The position numbers and the translations under genes were made by a program. The notes beneath the pieces are model-generated. The model was given only the letters and a program-made list of their open reading frames with translations, searched no databases and was not told where the DNA came from. Below are positions 23,401 through 36,423 of a stretch of 64,000 bases of DNA, in pieces. How positions within the stretch are numbered: the first letter of the stretch is position 1; every line of letters begins with the position of its first letter. Origin of the DNA: Isoetes taiwanensis (taxonomy: Eukaryota; Streptophyta; Lycopodiopsida; Isoetales; Isoetaceae); NCBI GenBank assembly GCA_021234155.1, contig JAJEKV010000020.1, forward strand, positions 308,779-372,778. The letters are read 5' to 3'.

Positions 23401-24043
23401 ACAGCCCCAACTAAAACAGCTTGGGAGTGGTAATCGGTCCTTGAGAGCGTGACGAAGTTTTAAAATGGTTGCCAAGCTTAAAGGAATTTTGATCTTGGCT
23501 AGCTCCTCTTGGAGTTCTAGAGGCACATGAGAAAAGGATCGCTGGTTCCATCGGGTGTGAGTGCGGGCGTGGAAGCAAAGAACTTCTTTGAGTAAGTCAA
23601 CCCTGGGCAAAGAATATTGGGATACGCCCGAGAGCGTGGAGGTTGAGATGTGGAAGGGTATCTTGTCTTTGTTGAGCTCTAGTGGTGGCATGAACATTTG
23701 CCAAGGTGCGCCTTCAGCAGCCTTTGCATGAGGTTCAAAATGCTTTGTCGAACTTTGGGCATGACATGTGGCATAAGCTTTCCAAGTCGGGTGCAAAGTG
23801 AACCTTTTTTTCGCCCTCATGAGGAATGGTGTCAACCGCAAAGGCGTGCTGCGTGCCATTCGGAATAATGGTCAAGGGACGTGATGCCTTGGTCTCATGT
23901 GGAAACTAAACCAACCCAATTTGACTACCGGATCGGAGGATTAAGTGCCCGAAAAATTTCCTCTTGTGCTTGTTGATCCAAATTGAGGTTGATTTCTTTG
24001 GAGCTGGTTGATAGCGTGATTGCCGAGGCGCTCTTGGTGGCTT

Positions 24044-25332
24044 TTAAGAACTGGTCTCGGCCTTGTTTGCCATTAGCAATCCAGAGTTGGTAAGCCGTGA
24101 GGCGGACCGATGTGGTCCGATTTGTGCCCGGAAGTCGCACTGAACTTGTGGAAGTTGAGGACACGCCTTTGGTGGTATGACCCCATTCTGACGGTGATAA
24201 CACCGAGCTTTAGAAGGATCAAAAGGAGGACGCTGGTTGGATCCCCGTGGTTGCCCCTGTTGTTTGATAGAGTTGGCGTGGGTTGCACCGGGCGGTGGCT
24301 GCCGATAGTGCAATTGTTGCCGAGGTGTGGTTTGTACTTGATAAACCATTTTGCTTGGCGGAACGGTGTGGGATGAGTGCGAGTGCACTCTTCCCCGCGG
24401 GCATGATTGCATATGTTGCATCGCTTGCAATGAGGCGGCCATTGGTGGAGTTGCACTCATTTGCCAAATGGCCTTGGTATTTGCAAATATGGCACCGCAT
24501 TTGATCGCGTTGTGGATTAGCGTGTTGAGGCCAATGTACCGTTTGTGGAACCATGACAGTGGAATGAACGGAGCTCTTGAAGAGCCACGCCTCGGGAGGA
24601 AACATTGATCGAAAGTGATTGACAAGGTCGATAGCCCCGCTCCAAAGTCTTGGGACGCAGTATTCACCATGAGTCGAATAGTCGGAGGAAGTTCTTGGAG
24701 AAACCGCACCAAAAACTGGCCTGCGGTGGGGTATTCCTTGAGCTTACTTAGCGAATGTGAAGTCGATCCATGAAAATCCCGAGCGCGGACTGTGGGCTCT
24801 TGTTGAAGTTCATTGAGTTGCTTGAGATGAAGTTGATCATCATCCGCGGTTCCATAATGAGACGTAAAAGCGTTCTCATTTCGGACCGGGTCTTTTGTTT
24901 CCAATGGCTTTTGTTGGACATGAGCCATTGATGAGGAGAGCCACGCAGGTGGTGGAAAAGATGTGGAATTTCAGTTGAGGGCGCATGACCATTTAGGACA
25001 GCTAGAGCCTCAAATTCTTCCATGTGGGCCCGAGCACTTTGGTCTAACGGTTTGCCTTCGTGGTTGCCAAAGGTGGGATAAGTCGATTCAGTCCAAAGGT
25101 AGATGTGAAAGTGCTTTGTATCGACAGAACAAAGATAGTGAGGATATTGAGGTTGAGTTGGATGTGGCATGGTGCCCGGGACCCGATGAAGGGGTGACTG
25201 TGGTTGAGAAACCTGGCGAAGGGAGCATTGGTTTTGAGATCCGTAAGGTTGTAAAAGGAAGGGCAAGTGGGAAACGAGGGGGAAAGGATATTCCCCGGTA
25301 GGCAAAGCGAGACGGTGGATAGCCGTGCCCAC
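24044..25332 (-). pseudogene. Element 1 gag (frameshifted) with zinc knuckle
   Basis: Two overlapping minus-strand frames (24748-25332 and 24044-24928) make up the capsid region. A third frame, 24219-24605, carries a CX2CX4HX4C zinc knuckle, CHICKYQGHLANEC (24453-24494), for RNA binding by nucleocapsid. The same knuckle region recurs in the remnant at 62-63 kb. Confidence 0.7.
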
Positions 25333-25725
25333 CCTAAGGGAGATGATGGTTGTGAAGGAAGAGGCGTATGGCCCGGAAGAATGATGGATGTAGGCATGTT
25401 CAGGGGTATGAAAGTACGGTTGAGAAGGTTGGAGCCCCGATAAGGCCCCCGGATAGTGATGAGGGGACCGAGGTTGTGAGCAATGTTTGCACGCTTTGGG
25501 GCGGGGAACGGGACGACAGAGACACGAGGGGTGGGTGGCGCCGACCGAGCCCTAGATCAAGATGGCCTCTATGTCATAAGCGGCATCCATACATGTCGCG
25601 ACAGTTCGACGCCGATGTCGCCCAAGCGCAGAGGCCGTCGAGAAAGGAGTTCTTCCGGGCGTGAAGTTACAGATGCACATGGCGAATGTAAGAAAGTAGG
25701 ATGGAATCGCACTCGCAACGGCATT

Positions 25726-26305
25726 TGTTTGGGGTCCGGGTTCTGGAACTCCTGGAAGACAGCCCGTGGAGGACCCGTGGATCTAACAGAGAGTCCGGGG
25801 ACTATGTCACGCCGGGATTTGGTAAGAAGAGAAGAAGAAGAAGAAAACAGAACAAATGAGAGAAAGATGATAAGCTTCCTTGATATCAATGATGAACATA
25901 CATGAGCTCTCTAATAGAGAGAAAACTGAAAAGGAGACAAGACTCAAAACTCATCTAAAAAACTCATGTGCTAGCTCTACTCATATATATAGTACAATGG
26001 CCTTGGGCCCAATATAGACACTCGGGACCGATCTGTGTCGCCCTCGAAGGAGGCCCCGATTTGTGTGAATGTTGGCGTGCCTCTTGAAGTGCCTAGAATC
26101 ACGCCGACGCCGACGCCGGGCGTGACGGGCCCGCCACTTGTCGAAGCGGGCTCTTGTTGACGGCCAAAGGCTTTGATCTGCGTGGTCCGGCCGCTGGTCT
26201 TCATGGAGCCTTTGATGGCTGACCGCTGGTCGATCGAGGATCCTTGAGCTTGACCCGTCTGTCAGATGGATGAATAGTCCCTGCACTGTGAGGCACAGAC
26301 TAACA
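25726..26305 (-). repeat. Element 1 5' LTR
   Basis: 580 bp, partner of 15237-15835. The TATATATA box at 25984-25991 is the likely promoter of the element. Confidence 0.85.
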
Positions 26306-26968
26306 GCCCAACATTCCTAGGTGGCTCAAACATGCCACATAGGCTCAAACATGCCATGCAGCTCACTTAGGCTCCAACATGCCACCTAGGCTCAAACGCG
26401 CCAAGGTGGCTCAACATGCCACCTAGGCCCCACCTAGGTTTCAAACATGCCGTGGCTCAAACATGCCAAGGTGGGCTCAACATGCCACCCAGGCCCAACA
26501 TGCCACCCTACCCACATGCCAAGGTGGCTCAAACACGCCACGGGCCCACCATGCCACCTAGGTCCCAGATTACGCCAAGGTGGCCTGGGCCAACATGCCA
26601 CCTTAGGTTTAAATATGCCGTTGGCTCAAACATGCCACCTAGGCTCCAACACGCCAACCGCGGGCTCCAACATGCCACCTAGGTTCAAACATGCCACGCA
26701 GCCCAACATGCCACCTAGGTCTGGAATACGCCAAGGTGGCTCAAACATGCCACCTTGTGGCTCCAACATGACAAGGTGGCTCAAACATGCCACATGGGCT
26801 TCAACATGCCACCTAGGCTCCAACATGCCAGCAGGCTAACATGCCAAGGTACTCTAACATGCTACCTAGGCTCGTGCTCATGCCGCGTGCCTCAACATGC
26901 CATCTAGGCTCCAACACATGCCAGGTGGCCTCGTGCATGCCACCTAGGCTCAAGCATGCCGCCACCTA
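26306..26968. repeat. 19-bp minisatellite array, block 2
   Basis: Continuation of block 1 in the same orientation, more degenerate (many 1-3-base losses). It ends at an inverted-repeat junction. Confidence 0.85.
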
Positions 26969-27240
26969 GACACCCCAAGTGGTGATGGCATGCCAAGTAA
27001 GCAAGGTCGAAGTTTTGACTAGGTCAAAAATGAAAAGATGTCCATCTTTGGTCTTTTTCATTGGGTGATGTTGGCAAATTTTAGGTGACATGGCTAGATG
27101 ATGGTGACATGGACATGATGACTAGGACTTTATGCAAGAAATATGATAACCTTTTGGAAATTTTTGGTAGAGGAGTTTGGCAAGGAATAGAATAGAGGGA
27201 TCAAGAACTTAATGCGCCGACATACTTCCCCAACCTCGAA
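26969..27240. repeat. Inverted repeat, left arm
   Basis: From CAAGTGGTGATGGCATGCCA to CTTCCCCAACCTCGAA this is the reverse complement of about 29195-29455, with scattered mismatches. The inverted match resumes at about 27480-27630 against 29030-29190 after about 240 bp missing from the right arm. Confidence 0.8.
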
Positions 27241-29194
27241 TCCAAAGACTTTGCAGCTTTCTCACCAGAGAGAGAGAGAGGCTGCACTCGGAGATGGATC
27301 TCATAAAGGTTGTCGAGGAGATGGAGCAAGGGTCGTCTTCTGCCCACGAAACTTGGTCTCCAGGGTAATGTCGATGTTTTGAGTTCGTTGGCAGAGTCAA
27401 ATCACAGTTCCGGGGTGGGAGAGTTGCCCGTCCGTGGCCGGGGACCTTCCGAGAGGACCTTTGGGTCGAACTATTTTCGAAGGTTTTAGGGCTCCGCCTT
27501 CTGGCCTCAACGCCTCCCACTACCTCATGACATTGTGCAAGATCCCCGGGTCCAATCCGGACTAGGGTATGGCCTCCAAAACGTGAAACCCCGCGGCTTG
27601 CCGTGTTATTGTAGGGTTTACGTTATGGAGGTCGAAGTTTTATTCAGTTGCACTTGAGACATGGTCGAGAAGATGCGCTGAAAACAAGAAGCAATAGAAA
27701 TAATTTTAAATGGGGTTTGGATTTACCGAGGCGTGCTTTCCTACCAGCAGTGCTCCCGGAGGGCAAATGCCAATGCTCCCTTTCCTGGGAACCCGGCTTC
27801 CCTATCCGACCGCTGAATCCACGCTTCAAGTAACTTGCTTCGAAAGCAGGTTCAAAAATACAAGATCCGGTCGGGAGAACATATCAAACCGTAAAGTGTC
27901 CCGCAATGAATCGTAGAAACCCAAGTGTTTTGTCGCTCGGCAGTATAAAGGTTCGGAATGGAGATTTGACTTCGCCATGTCGTCCAAACAAATAAATTAC
28001 CCTGTGGGACCAAGTTATAATGGCCATTTTTGCAGCAAAAGAAACACGAACCCTCTACATGGCAAGATTCTCGCACCCTCCGCTAAGGCCAATTCACTAC
28101 TTAACGTGTTGGACATGAGCTACTTTGGCGCTTCCGAGAGCAGGGTGGTCTTCTCACACTAAACTTGGTCTCCGTGGTAATGTCGATGTTTCAAATCTAT
28201 TGGCAGAGTCGATCACACGCCCGGATGGGAGAATTGCCCGCTTCGGGCCAAGGACCTTCCCAGAGGACCTTTGGGTCGAATCGCTCGGAAGGTTTTAGGG
28301 CCGTCTTACGGCGCCAACGCCTCCCACTACCTCATGACATTGTGCAAGATCCTGGTCCAATCGACTACTAGGGTATGGTTTCCAAAAACGTAAACCCCGT
28401 GGCCTTGCCAAAGTTATTGTAGGGTTTACGCCAGGAGAGGTCGGGCTTTGGTCCGCTGCACTTGGGACATGGTCGAAAAACGCTTGAAAACACGAGCAAA
28501 GAAACCGCCACAATGGGGTTTTGATTTAATCTCCTCCTAGTTTTGCAATTAAAAGTCTAGAGCACCTTATGCAAGAGCAAAATTGTTTGGGATCACCCTG
28601 TTCGCCAATAGATCGAAACTCGTTATTTCAGTTCTCATGGCTCCCCCATGCATGTTTAGAAATGGTCCACCTAGTTATCAAAGAAGTCGACTGATGTTTT
28701 GGCCTCCAAAACATAAACCCCGTATGCTGCTAGGTTATTGTAGGGTTTACGTTATGGAGGTCGAAGTTTTATTCGGGTTGCACTTGAGGCATGGTCGAGA
28801 AGTCAGCAGCTGAAAATGTAAACCGATTTAAAATGGGGTTTGGATTTATCCTCCTCCCAAAGGTCGCAATTAGAAGTCAAGAACACATTTTGTAGTAGCA
28901 AATTTTTCTGAAATGATTCGGGATCGCCAATAGATCCAAAGTCCGGTTATTTCAGCTTGCCATGGCTCGCATGCATGTTCAAAAAAGGTACACCGTATCC
29001 CAAGTGCAATCGACCACGTTTTGGCCTCCACAACGTAAACCCTACAATAACCTCGGCAAGGCATGTGGTTTGCATTTTGGAGGCCATACCCTAGCCAGAT
29101 TGGACCAGGATCTTGCACAATGTCATGAGGTAGTGGGAGGGCGTTGACGCCAGAAGATGGAGCCCTAAAACCTTCCAGTCCTGGCCTGGTTCGA
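27241..29194. repeat. Core of the inverted repeat with about 320-bp tandem copies
   Basis: A block containing GGCCTCCAAAACG, TTATTGTAGGGTTTACG and CACTTGxGxCATGGTCGA recurs around 27570, 28380, 28700 and (inverted end) 29020, giving a period near 320 bp in 28380-29030. Another part (GTCGATGTTT...CCTCATGACATTGTGCAAGATC) occurs at about 27367-27545 and 28180-28350, with a relative at 43758-43930. Short ORFs show no domain. Confidence 0.6.
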
Positions 29195-29455
29195 GTTGGG
29201 GAAGTGTGTCAGCGCTTTAAGTTCTTCAGATCCCTTTATTCTATTCTTGCCAAACTCCTCTACCAAAAATTTCAAAGGTTATCATATTTCTTGCATAAAG
29301 TCCTAGTCATCATGTCCATGTCACCACCATCTAGCCATGTCATCCAAAATTTGCCAACATCACCCAATAAAAAGACCAGAGATGGACATCTTTTCATTTT
29401 TGGCCTAGTCAAAACTTGGCCTTGCTTTCTTGGCATGCCATGTCACCACTTGGAG
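29195..29455. repeat. Inverted repeat, right arm
   Basis: Reverse complement of 26969-27240. It begins at CGAGTTGGGGAAGTGTGTC and ends at GCCATGTCACCACTTGG, where the minisatellite starts again. Confidence 0.8.
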
Positions 29456-30594
29456 TGCCACATGGGCTTCAACATGCCACCTAACATGCCAACGTGGCTC
29501 AAACATGCCAGCGGCTCCAACATGCCACCTAGGCTCAAACATGCCACCTAGGCTCACACATGCCACCTAGTCTCCAACATGCCACATAGTCTCCAATATG
29601 CCACCTAGCCTTAAACATTCCAAGGTGGCTCAAACATGCCAATGGGCTCCAACATGCCACCTAGGATCCAACATGCCAAGGTGGCTCAAACATGCCAAGA
29701 TGGCTCCAATATACCACACGGGTTCCAACATGCCATCTAACATGCCAAGGTGGCTCAAACATGCCACGCGGGCCCCAAAGACTCCACCTAGGCTCAAACA
29801 TCCCAAGGCCACCTAGGGCCAACATGCCACCTAGTCTCCAACATGCCACATAGTCTCGAACATGCCACCTAGGTCCAACATGCCACATAGTGTCCAACGT
29901 GCCATCTAGGGCTCCAACATGCCACCTAGGCCCAAATATGCCAAGGTGGCTCAAACATGCCACGTGGGCTCCAACATGCCAAGGTGGCTCAAACATCCCA
30001 AGATTGCTCAAACACGCCCACCTAGACTCCAACATTCCACCTAGGCTCCAACATGACACCTAGTCTCCAACATGCCACCTAGGCTTAGACATGCCAAGGT
30101 GGCTCAAACATGCCACGTAGGCTCAAAACATGCCAAGGTGGCTCAAATATGCCACCTAGGTTCCAACATGCTCAAACATGCCCGTGGCTCCAACATGCCA
30201 CCTAGGCTAAAAACATGCCAAGGTGGTCAAACATGCCACCTAGTCTCCAACATGACACATAGTCTCAACATGCCACCTAGGCTCCAACATGCCACATAGT
30301 CTCCAACGTGCCACCTAGGCTCCAACATGCCACCTAGGCCCAAATATGCCAAGGTGGCTCAAACATGCCACGTTGGCTCCAACATGCCACCTAGGCTCTA
30401 ACGTGCCAAGGTGGCCCAAACATGCCACATGGGTTCCAACATGCTAGCTAGTTGGCTCAAACATTCCAAGGTGGCTCAAACATGCCACAAGGGCTCCAAC
30501 ATGCCACCTAGGCTCCAACATGCCACCTAAGATGCCAAGGTGCCTCAAACATGCCACGCGGGCTCCAACATGCCACCTAGGCTCAAGCATGCCA
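29456..30594. repeat. 19-bp minisatellite array, block 3
   Basis: About 60 monomers in the same orientation as blocks 1 and 2, interrupted by element 2 at TGCCA. Confidence 0.9.
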
Positions 30595-32230
30595 TGTGAC
30601 GGTCCAGGGGAATATACGCCATAAATACGTATATTCCTGGATCCGTCACCATACAAGTCTATCTTCATAGCCTTGTATACCATAGATTGTGGCACTAGGG
30701 GGCATGGCTAAGTTATTCTCATAGCTTAGCCAACCATAGGTTAAGCCATTATCCATGTGGCCTTAACCTATTGGGGCACCGCCACACAGGACTCACCCGA
30801 TTGGTGCCACGTGGCATCCTAGGTGGACCTAACTTATATAGGCATAAACCCTAACCCTAGACCTCTTTCCAGCCCTAGCACCCCGAGACTCACCTACTTG
30901 TTCGAAACCCCGCTTCAACATCGCTCTGCTAGGGCATAGGTCGGTGCAAAACCCCCAGCCAGGTAGACCCGTTCTTGGAGGAGGAACAAAGCAGCCTTGT
31001 GAGTCGAAGACTATGGAGGCCCGGATCTGGAGGAGAGCATCGTGAGCAGGTATGTAGGATAGTAGTTGGGATAGCTCATCCTGGAATTAGCAATCCATGT
31101 GCTAGTATTTCGTATCTAGAGTAGAGCCATCCTAGAATCCATATTCAACATCTTGAACCCTAATCAAGGAACCCTAACTATTAGTTAGTTGTATGATTAG
31201 GTTAAGATGTTCTTCTTATGATCATTCTTAGAATATGATGATTATGTGATGTTGGTTGATCATGTTTGCTCCCTCTTGTATTGGGAAGGGGGTAGAGACC
31301 TAGGGCCATATGTAGTATGCTCCTAGAGTAGATCCCTTAGTTCCTATTAGATGATGCCAGTGCATAGGAGCCCACCCGGGCTATTGAGGCTATGATATGA
31401 CCAAAGCACCATAACGGGGCTAGAGGGAAAGTGGAGGGAGGATCCCCGCCGAGTGGGGGCCCGGGGGATCCCATAGTGGGCTAGGGCCTATGGTCTGGCC
31501 ACTTCTGTGGGCCGAGCATGGGTCCGACACCCTCCGGGCAATGGTGTTGCCCCCGCCTCCCGAGAGTTGCAAGGGAAGGCTTGGCTCGCTTTGGGGGTTC
31601 AGCCGGGCACCTAATCGCAAGGCCGCCATTCTCTTAGCCGCCCACGGCACCTCTAGACCCCGGGAAGGGGAGATGCAACCCTTCCTCCGCCTCATCGGAC
31701 CAGGGGAGATGTAACCCGAGCAGCCTCGATGGGTGATGCCACGGGATTGCGTGATCCCGAAGGCTAGAGTCCTGTCGAGCCCTGATCTAGCCCATCCGCA
31801 AAGTATGCACGGGGAGGGGCGGATGGAGTGGTCAACCCTAGCCATTGTTCTATGCCGCCCCTCGCCATCGCCATGACTCCTGGCCCGCTTCTATCTTGAG
31901 TCCTAGCTAGTCACCACCCTCCTTACGAAGTCCGAAGTCCGGGGTAGGAGCTCTCTGCTTTTACGGTTCGGATTATCATCTTTGCCTTGGTTTATATGTG
32001 ATGCACTACCCTTCGAGGTAGTAGTTGTATATGTTGATGCTAGTTCTCGGACGTTATCGCTTCACCGTTATAGGAGCCCATAGGGGACGGGCACGCAAGA
32101 CACCTTTCAGTTCCCTTCCCGACCGGGTCACCCTCGAGTGCGGATAGATGAAGGGCCCATGCGGTGTGTCGAGCCGGATGGGGGATTTCCTGCCGAGCCT
32201 ACCACGGGCCAGATGTTTAGTGGAGCCACA
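30595..32230 (+). repeat. Element 2 5' LTR
   Basis: 1636 bp, partner of 42037-43652. The TATA box lies about 240 bp from the start, so U3 is short and R/U5 very long. Confidence 0.9.
30805..30840 (+). promoter_or_regulatory. LTR promoter: TGCCACGTGGCA palindrome plus TATA box
   Basis: A perfect 12-bp palindrome with G-box CACGTG and ABRE-like ACGTGGC core (30805-30816) is followed 18 bp later by TATATA (30835-30840). The pair is conserved in 42246-42281 and in the element 3 LTR. bZIP/bHLH binding is inferred from the motif. Confidence 0.6.
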
Positions 32231-32231
32231 A

Positions 32232-32243
32232 TGGTATCAGAGC
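32232..32243 (+). other. Primer-binding site, initiator tRNA-Met type
   Basis: TGGTATCAGAGC, one base inside the 5' LTR, complementary to the 3' end of plant initiator tRNA-Met. Confidence 0.9.
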
Positions 32244-35200
32244 GATGTTCTTGGTTGACCAAGAACTAGCACTGACCATAACCATGAAGTAGTCTAACAG
32301 GCCTATAGGAGTGTGGAATAAACATTTCCACCATCGAACCGGCGAAAATGGGGAAAAATTTTTCTCCTAGGTAGTGGGTCGTGAATTAGGCTAATGTTAG
32401 ACTAAGATTTAAGAGAGGCAAACGAATTTTCTAGTAAATTTGGAGTGAAAATTATGCATCTGCATCAAATTTCACCTAAAATGGGTCAAGAATCATGCCA
32501 ATCGTGAGGCCAGTGAAAATGGCGAAATTCATAAATTGCACTTCAACCATTAGGAAAATTCGAAAAAAATTAAGATAATATCAATTAATATAGGTTAATA
32601 TATACATTAATAGTTAAATAATTAATTAAATATCTTGTAATTAATAAGGGGGGCTAATAAATAGGGGCAATTATGGTAGGAGAATATTCCTGTGGACCCT
32701 CCTTTTAAATATCCGACACCTCATTTTTTCTCTCCAACCCTTCACCTCAAACCTTCTCTTGCCCAAGCCCTTCACACCCGATTTCTCAACCATAAGATAT
32801 GGCCCGCACCAAACAAACTTACAGAAGATCGACCAAGACCACCCTCTCCATGGCGCAGCAGTGTAGGCTTACATGTTAAGAAGATCCCCTAACACCTCCC
32901 ATCAAGAAAGGGGAAGAGGAGCTTCCAAAGAAGAAGAAGAAAGAAAGAAGAAGAAATAAGCCTCATACCATGACGCCGAGGAGAGTCCCAAAGACCAGCC
33001 TCCATCGGCAGCACTCAGAGGACCGGCGAGACCGGGCTTATTTCGGCCCTGACACCGAGGTAGAAGAAGAAGGGAGGAGCAAAGCGAAGCAGCCAGTGGA
33101 GGGAAGCGGGCCTTCTGGCCCCAAGGAAGAAAGGTAAGGAGAAGGTCGCGTGAGTGGCCGGAGGAGAGGCCGCCAGAAGAAGCGAGAGAGGGAGAGGGAG
33201 CCGAGGGAGGAGGAGAGGAGAACTAAGAGAAGGAACGACGGCCTCACGGGACCGGCTTATTCAAGAGCCACCACTAAGAGGAGCCGGGCAGTGGAGGCAG
33301 AGGGAGGAGGAGGAGGGGCAGCAGACCCCCGACGCGAGGCCACCCTACCCCAAGTGGCCGGAACCACCTAAGGTGGTGAAGAAACAGAAGGTAGGGGAGC
33401 GGGACGGCATTTGGCAAAGCCAGGACCTGGAGTTCAAAAGAAAGATGGTGGTGACAAAGGAGTACCTCTGTCGCTGGACGAGGTACAATGAGTGGTATTG
33501 CCAGCAGGAGGTCCAGCGCGTCGTAGTGGGGGGCAGGCCAAAGAAGAACCAGCCCAAGCCACCCCCACCAAGGCCAGAAAAACCCGAGAGGGTTCACCAC
33601 GCCAAACAAAGACATACGCCTGGTAGTTTAGGGAGATTCAAGACTTCCGGATGTGCACGAATCTCCGATAAGGAAGGCGCTCTTCGAAGCCGCCTCCTTA
33701 GGGAGGTTTTGGCAGCCAGCTCGGGGACAGACCACGTGGTAACCCCTCTAATGACCCGCTCGCGCAAGAGGCCTCTCCCAGGCGCAGCTGGTGCAGCTTC
33801 GAGGAGGGAAACCCTTCAAGGCCATCCATGCTAAGCGGGTAACCCTTATGCCCTAAGGATATCCACTTGGCCCGAGGATTCTAGGGGAGAGGCCCTAGGC
33901 CTCAAATTTTGTAAATTTTGTAGAAGAACTAAAAATTTTCATGTAATCATGTTCCTCATTAATATAAAAGTTCTTTTTCCCTCAGAAAATTGTTCTTGAA
34001 ATGTAGAAAATAGAACCCACCTGGTAGAATTCTTCATAGCATGTCCAGAAAACCCCAGAATCATGACTACAACAAAATTTTAAAAAATCATCAAAAATGC
34101 AAAATTGGGGCCGGGTCCGAGAGAGCCACCAATGGCCTCAAGGTCCCTGCAGACGCTGGCTTTCACAATGATTCACCCGGGCCACCCCCAAAATCTTGCT
34201 TTTAGATGTCAGCTTTTGCACAAAATAAGTTGTTAGTTAGGTTAGAATTGGCCCAATTAGCCATATTAGCATCTTCAAATTTCCTAAATGACCAAAATTG
34301 GCCTAAAACAGCCAACCTGGGTGAGATCAGGGCCAAACGCCAAGCCTCATGACGCTGAGGCCATCCACATGGATTCACCCGGTCGTGGGTTATCTTTTGG
34401 CCCAAATTAGCCAAATTTGACCCAACAAATTGCCATGTAGTGTTTCTTGCTTTGTTTTGCTTAAGTTTGCACTTTATGGTAGTTCATTTGGACACCCAGC
34501 CATAGAACCAAGGTCGCCTTTAGCTAACACCTTTCGCAGACAAATCCCGAGGTCACCCATAGTCTATAAAAATAGGTCTCATTTGCCATTTTTCTTCCTA
34601 CGTAATCTGCCTCCCAGCCCCCTTAGGCGATTTTCTCACCCTCCACTAATCTTTTGCAAGCCATTTTCTACACCCTTTCCGCGCCAATGGCCCAAAGAAC
34701 TTTGAGAGATGGTATAATGCCGCCAGCCATATCCATGTGCTTCCAAAGAGATCAAGCCTCTCTGGTTTGATCACTTGTTTGATCTTCACGCAACCTTGAC
34801 TAGAACACCCTACTACACGTACATTATGTGCCAAGATGACCAGCAGTCCCCCGCCTTGGGAAGTTAGGATCGCCTCCTAGGGGAGGGAATGGGTTTCCCT
34901 TGAGACACTTACCCAAGCTTTAGGTCGAGAGTCTGGCAGGATCCGAGGCAAGAAATGCCTATGGGATAGGACTAGACCATGCCCGATTACATGACACCGG
35001 ACATAATAGGCATGTGTACCTTTCAGCCCGCATGCCCTTGCCCCTCTTCATGCATTATAAGTCAATCAACAAAGTAGGGGAACCCTGCTCAGCCCTTAGA
35101 CTTAAGCCACTCTGATACCCGTAGAGGGCCCGTGGATCAAATCCAATATAGAGTCCTCCCCACGCATACTCTAATACTACTTCGTCAGCGCATCCATCTC

Positions 35201-36420
35201 TACGCATCCATGAAGACCACGAAAGCGCCTAGGGAGCGAGAACCCGAATGGGAGAGCATGGAGGCAACAAGAATGCGAGATATGCGCCGAGGCATGACGA
35301 CGACGGAGAACGGCCATCGATCCACCACCAAGATCACGGCCTTTGTCGCCAATAGTCATCGACGGGGAGGAGTACATTTTGCAAATGACATCCTCAATGG
35401 CCCTACCGCCAGAAAGTGGTCTTCGACCGACGAAGCTCTTGGGTATGATAGCTTCTGGGAAGAGCACGTACATCATCGACTACTCATACCAGAGATCCCA
35501 AAGGAGTCGAAGTGAGACACTCTTATGTTGGGGAGACAATGTCGGATATAGCAGTTCTATCGCCAGATAAGAGAGATCTATCGACGCCAGGAGCCTATCA
35601 TCTCGAGGAGGAGTTCCACAGATACTGAGCACACTCTACAAACCAGGAAGGGCCCAAGCTCGCCGACCGCCTCGAGCCAGAGCATGAGGGAAGGGTCCAA
35701 AGAAGCATTAACTTGGACAACGCAACCAAAGATGTGGAGAGATCATGAAGACCTTATATGTGGATGCCTACTAAGCAGCTCAAAGGAAGGGCACCGGATC
35801 GCGAGTAGAGGGAAGGGTGCGCAAAGACGCTACTATCTTCCACCCTCCGGCCGGGGGCAAATGATAGTCTTCCACAAGGAGTTCAGCCTTGGGGGGGAAG
35901 AACTGCGGCACTTCTCATAGCTTTTCTGCTTCGGCAGCACTCAAAGATATACGCCCATACCGATCACATCATCCTTTTCAGGGGCAGGCCGTCAAGGCTC
36001 CATTGCCTCGACTTTGTAGAGGACACTGAGGGATGCAACACTTTCAGTGGTAAGAATAAAGACTTAACTCCCGGAACCAGAGATGGCCCGAGCACTTGAA
36101 GGAAGATCAACGAGGAACATCTTTGCTAAATCCCCAAGAAAGGCCTCCGATTCGGGGATGTCAAGAACTTCTTCAAAGCTTTTCTGAGGCCATCAATAGT
36201 TGCAAAATTTTTAAGCAAAAATTTCTTAAGTTTGTGCTAAATGTTTCTTGTACCCATTGTGCTAAGATACATCTGCTTTATTATGTAATCCTTATGTATT
36301 AATGACTATTAACTGGTTTGTCAATGTAAGGCTTTGTATGATTTCTTATAACTAAAGATAATTCAATTTGCAAGTAAAATTGATCAACATCTAACCTAAA
36401 TAAAATGTATTGATGATCAA
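32244..36420 (+). other. Long pre-gag region of element 2
   Basis: About 4.2 kb between primer site and recognisable gag. It includes an AT-rich leader (32400-32690), a GC-rich 226-codon plus-strand frame (33154-33834, Arg/Pro-rich, with DLEFKRKMVVTKEYLCRWTR and a Pro-rich GGRPKKNQPKPPPPRPEKPE run) and a 127-codon frame (35132-35515). None has a recognised domain. Element 3 has matching GC-rich sequence at 54108-54620 and frames at 51433-52578. Confidence 0.5.
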
Positions 36421-36423
36421 TCC

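Larger units (their letters stand above)
15237..26305 (-). mobile_element. Element 1: Ty3/gypsy LTR retrotransposon inserted in the minisatellite
   Basis: Flanked by related LTRs (15237-15835 and 25726-26305) whose ends read TGTTAG...CAAACA in element sense. Domain order on the minus strand is gag, protease, RT, RNase H, integrase, which defines Ty3/gypsy. About 4 kb of extra sequence lies between integrase and the 3' LTR. The flanks read GCTCC and GC(T)CC, consistent with a 5-bp target duplication in which one copy lost a T. All frames are broken. No canonical primer-binding site is seen next to the 5' LTR (25725 downwards in minus sense). Confidence 0.9.

Noticed and set aside
20222-24928. 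Long plus-strand frames across element 1
   Set aside because: All recognisable pol and gag motifs are on the minus strand; the plus-strand frames are shadows.
14515-30594. Regular short repeats resembling a CRISPR array
   Set aside because: The 19-bp monomers are directly adjacent with no unique spacers, and all neighbours are plant genes and retrotransposons. This is a minisatellite.
14515-30594. Foldback-type transposon with minisatellite terminal inverted repeats
   Set aside because: The array has the same orientation on both sides; only the inner arms of about 260 bp are inverted.
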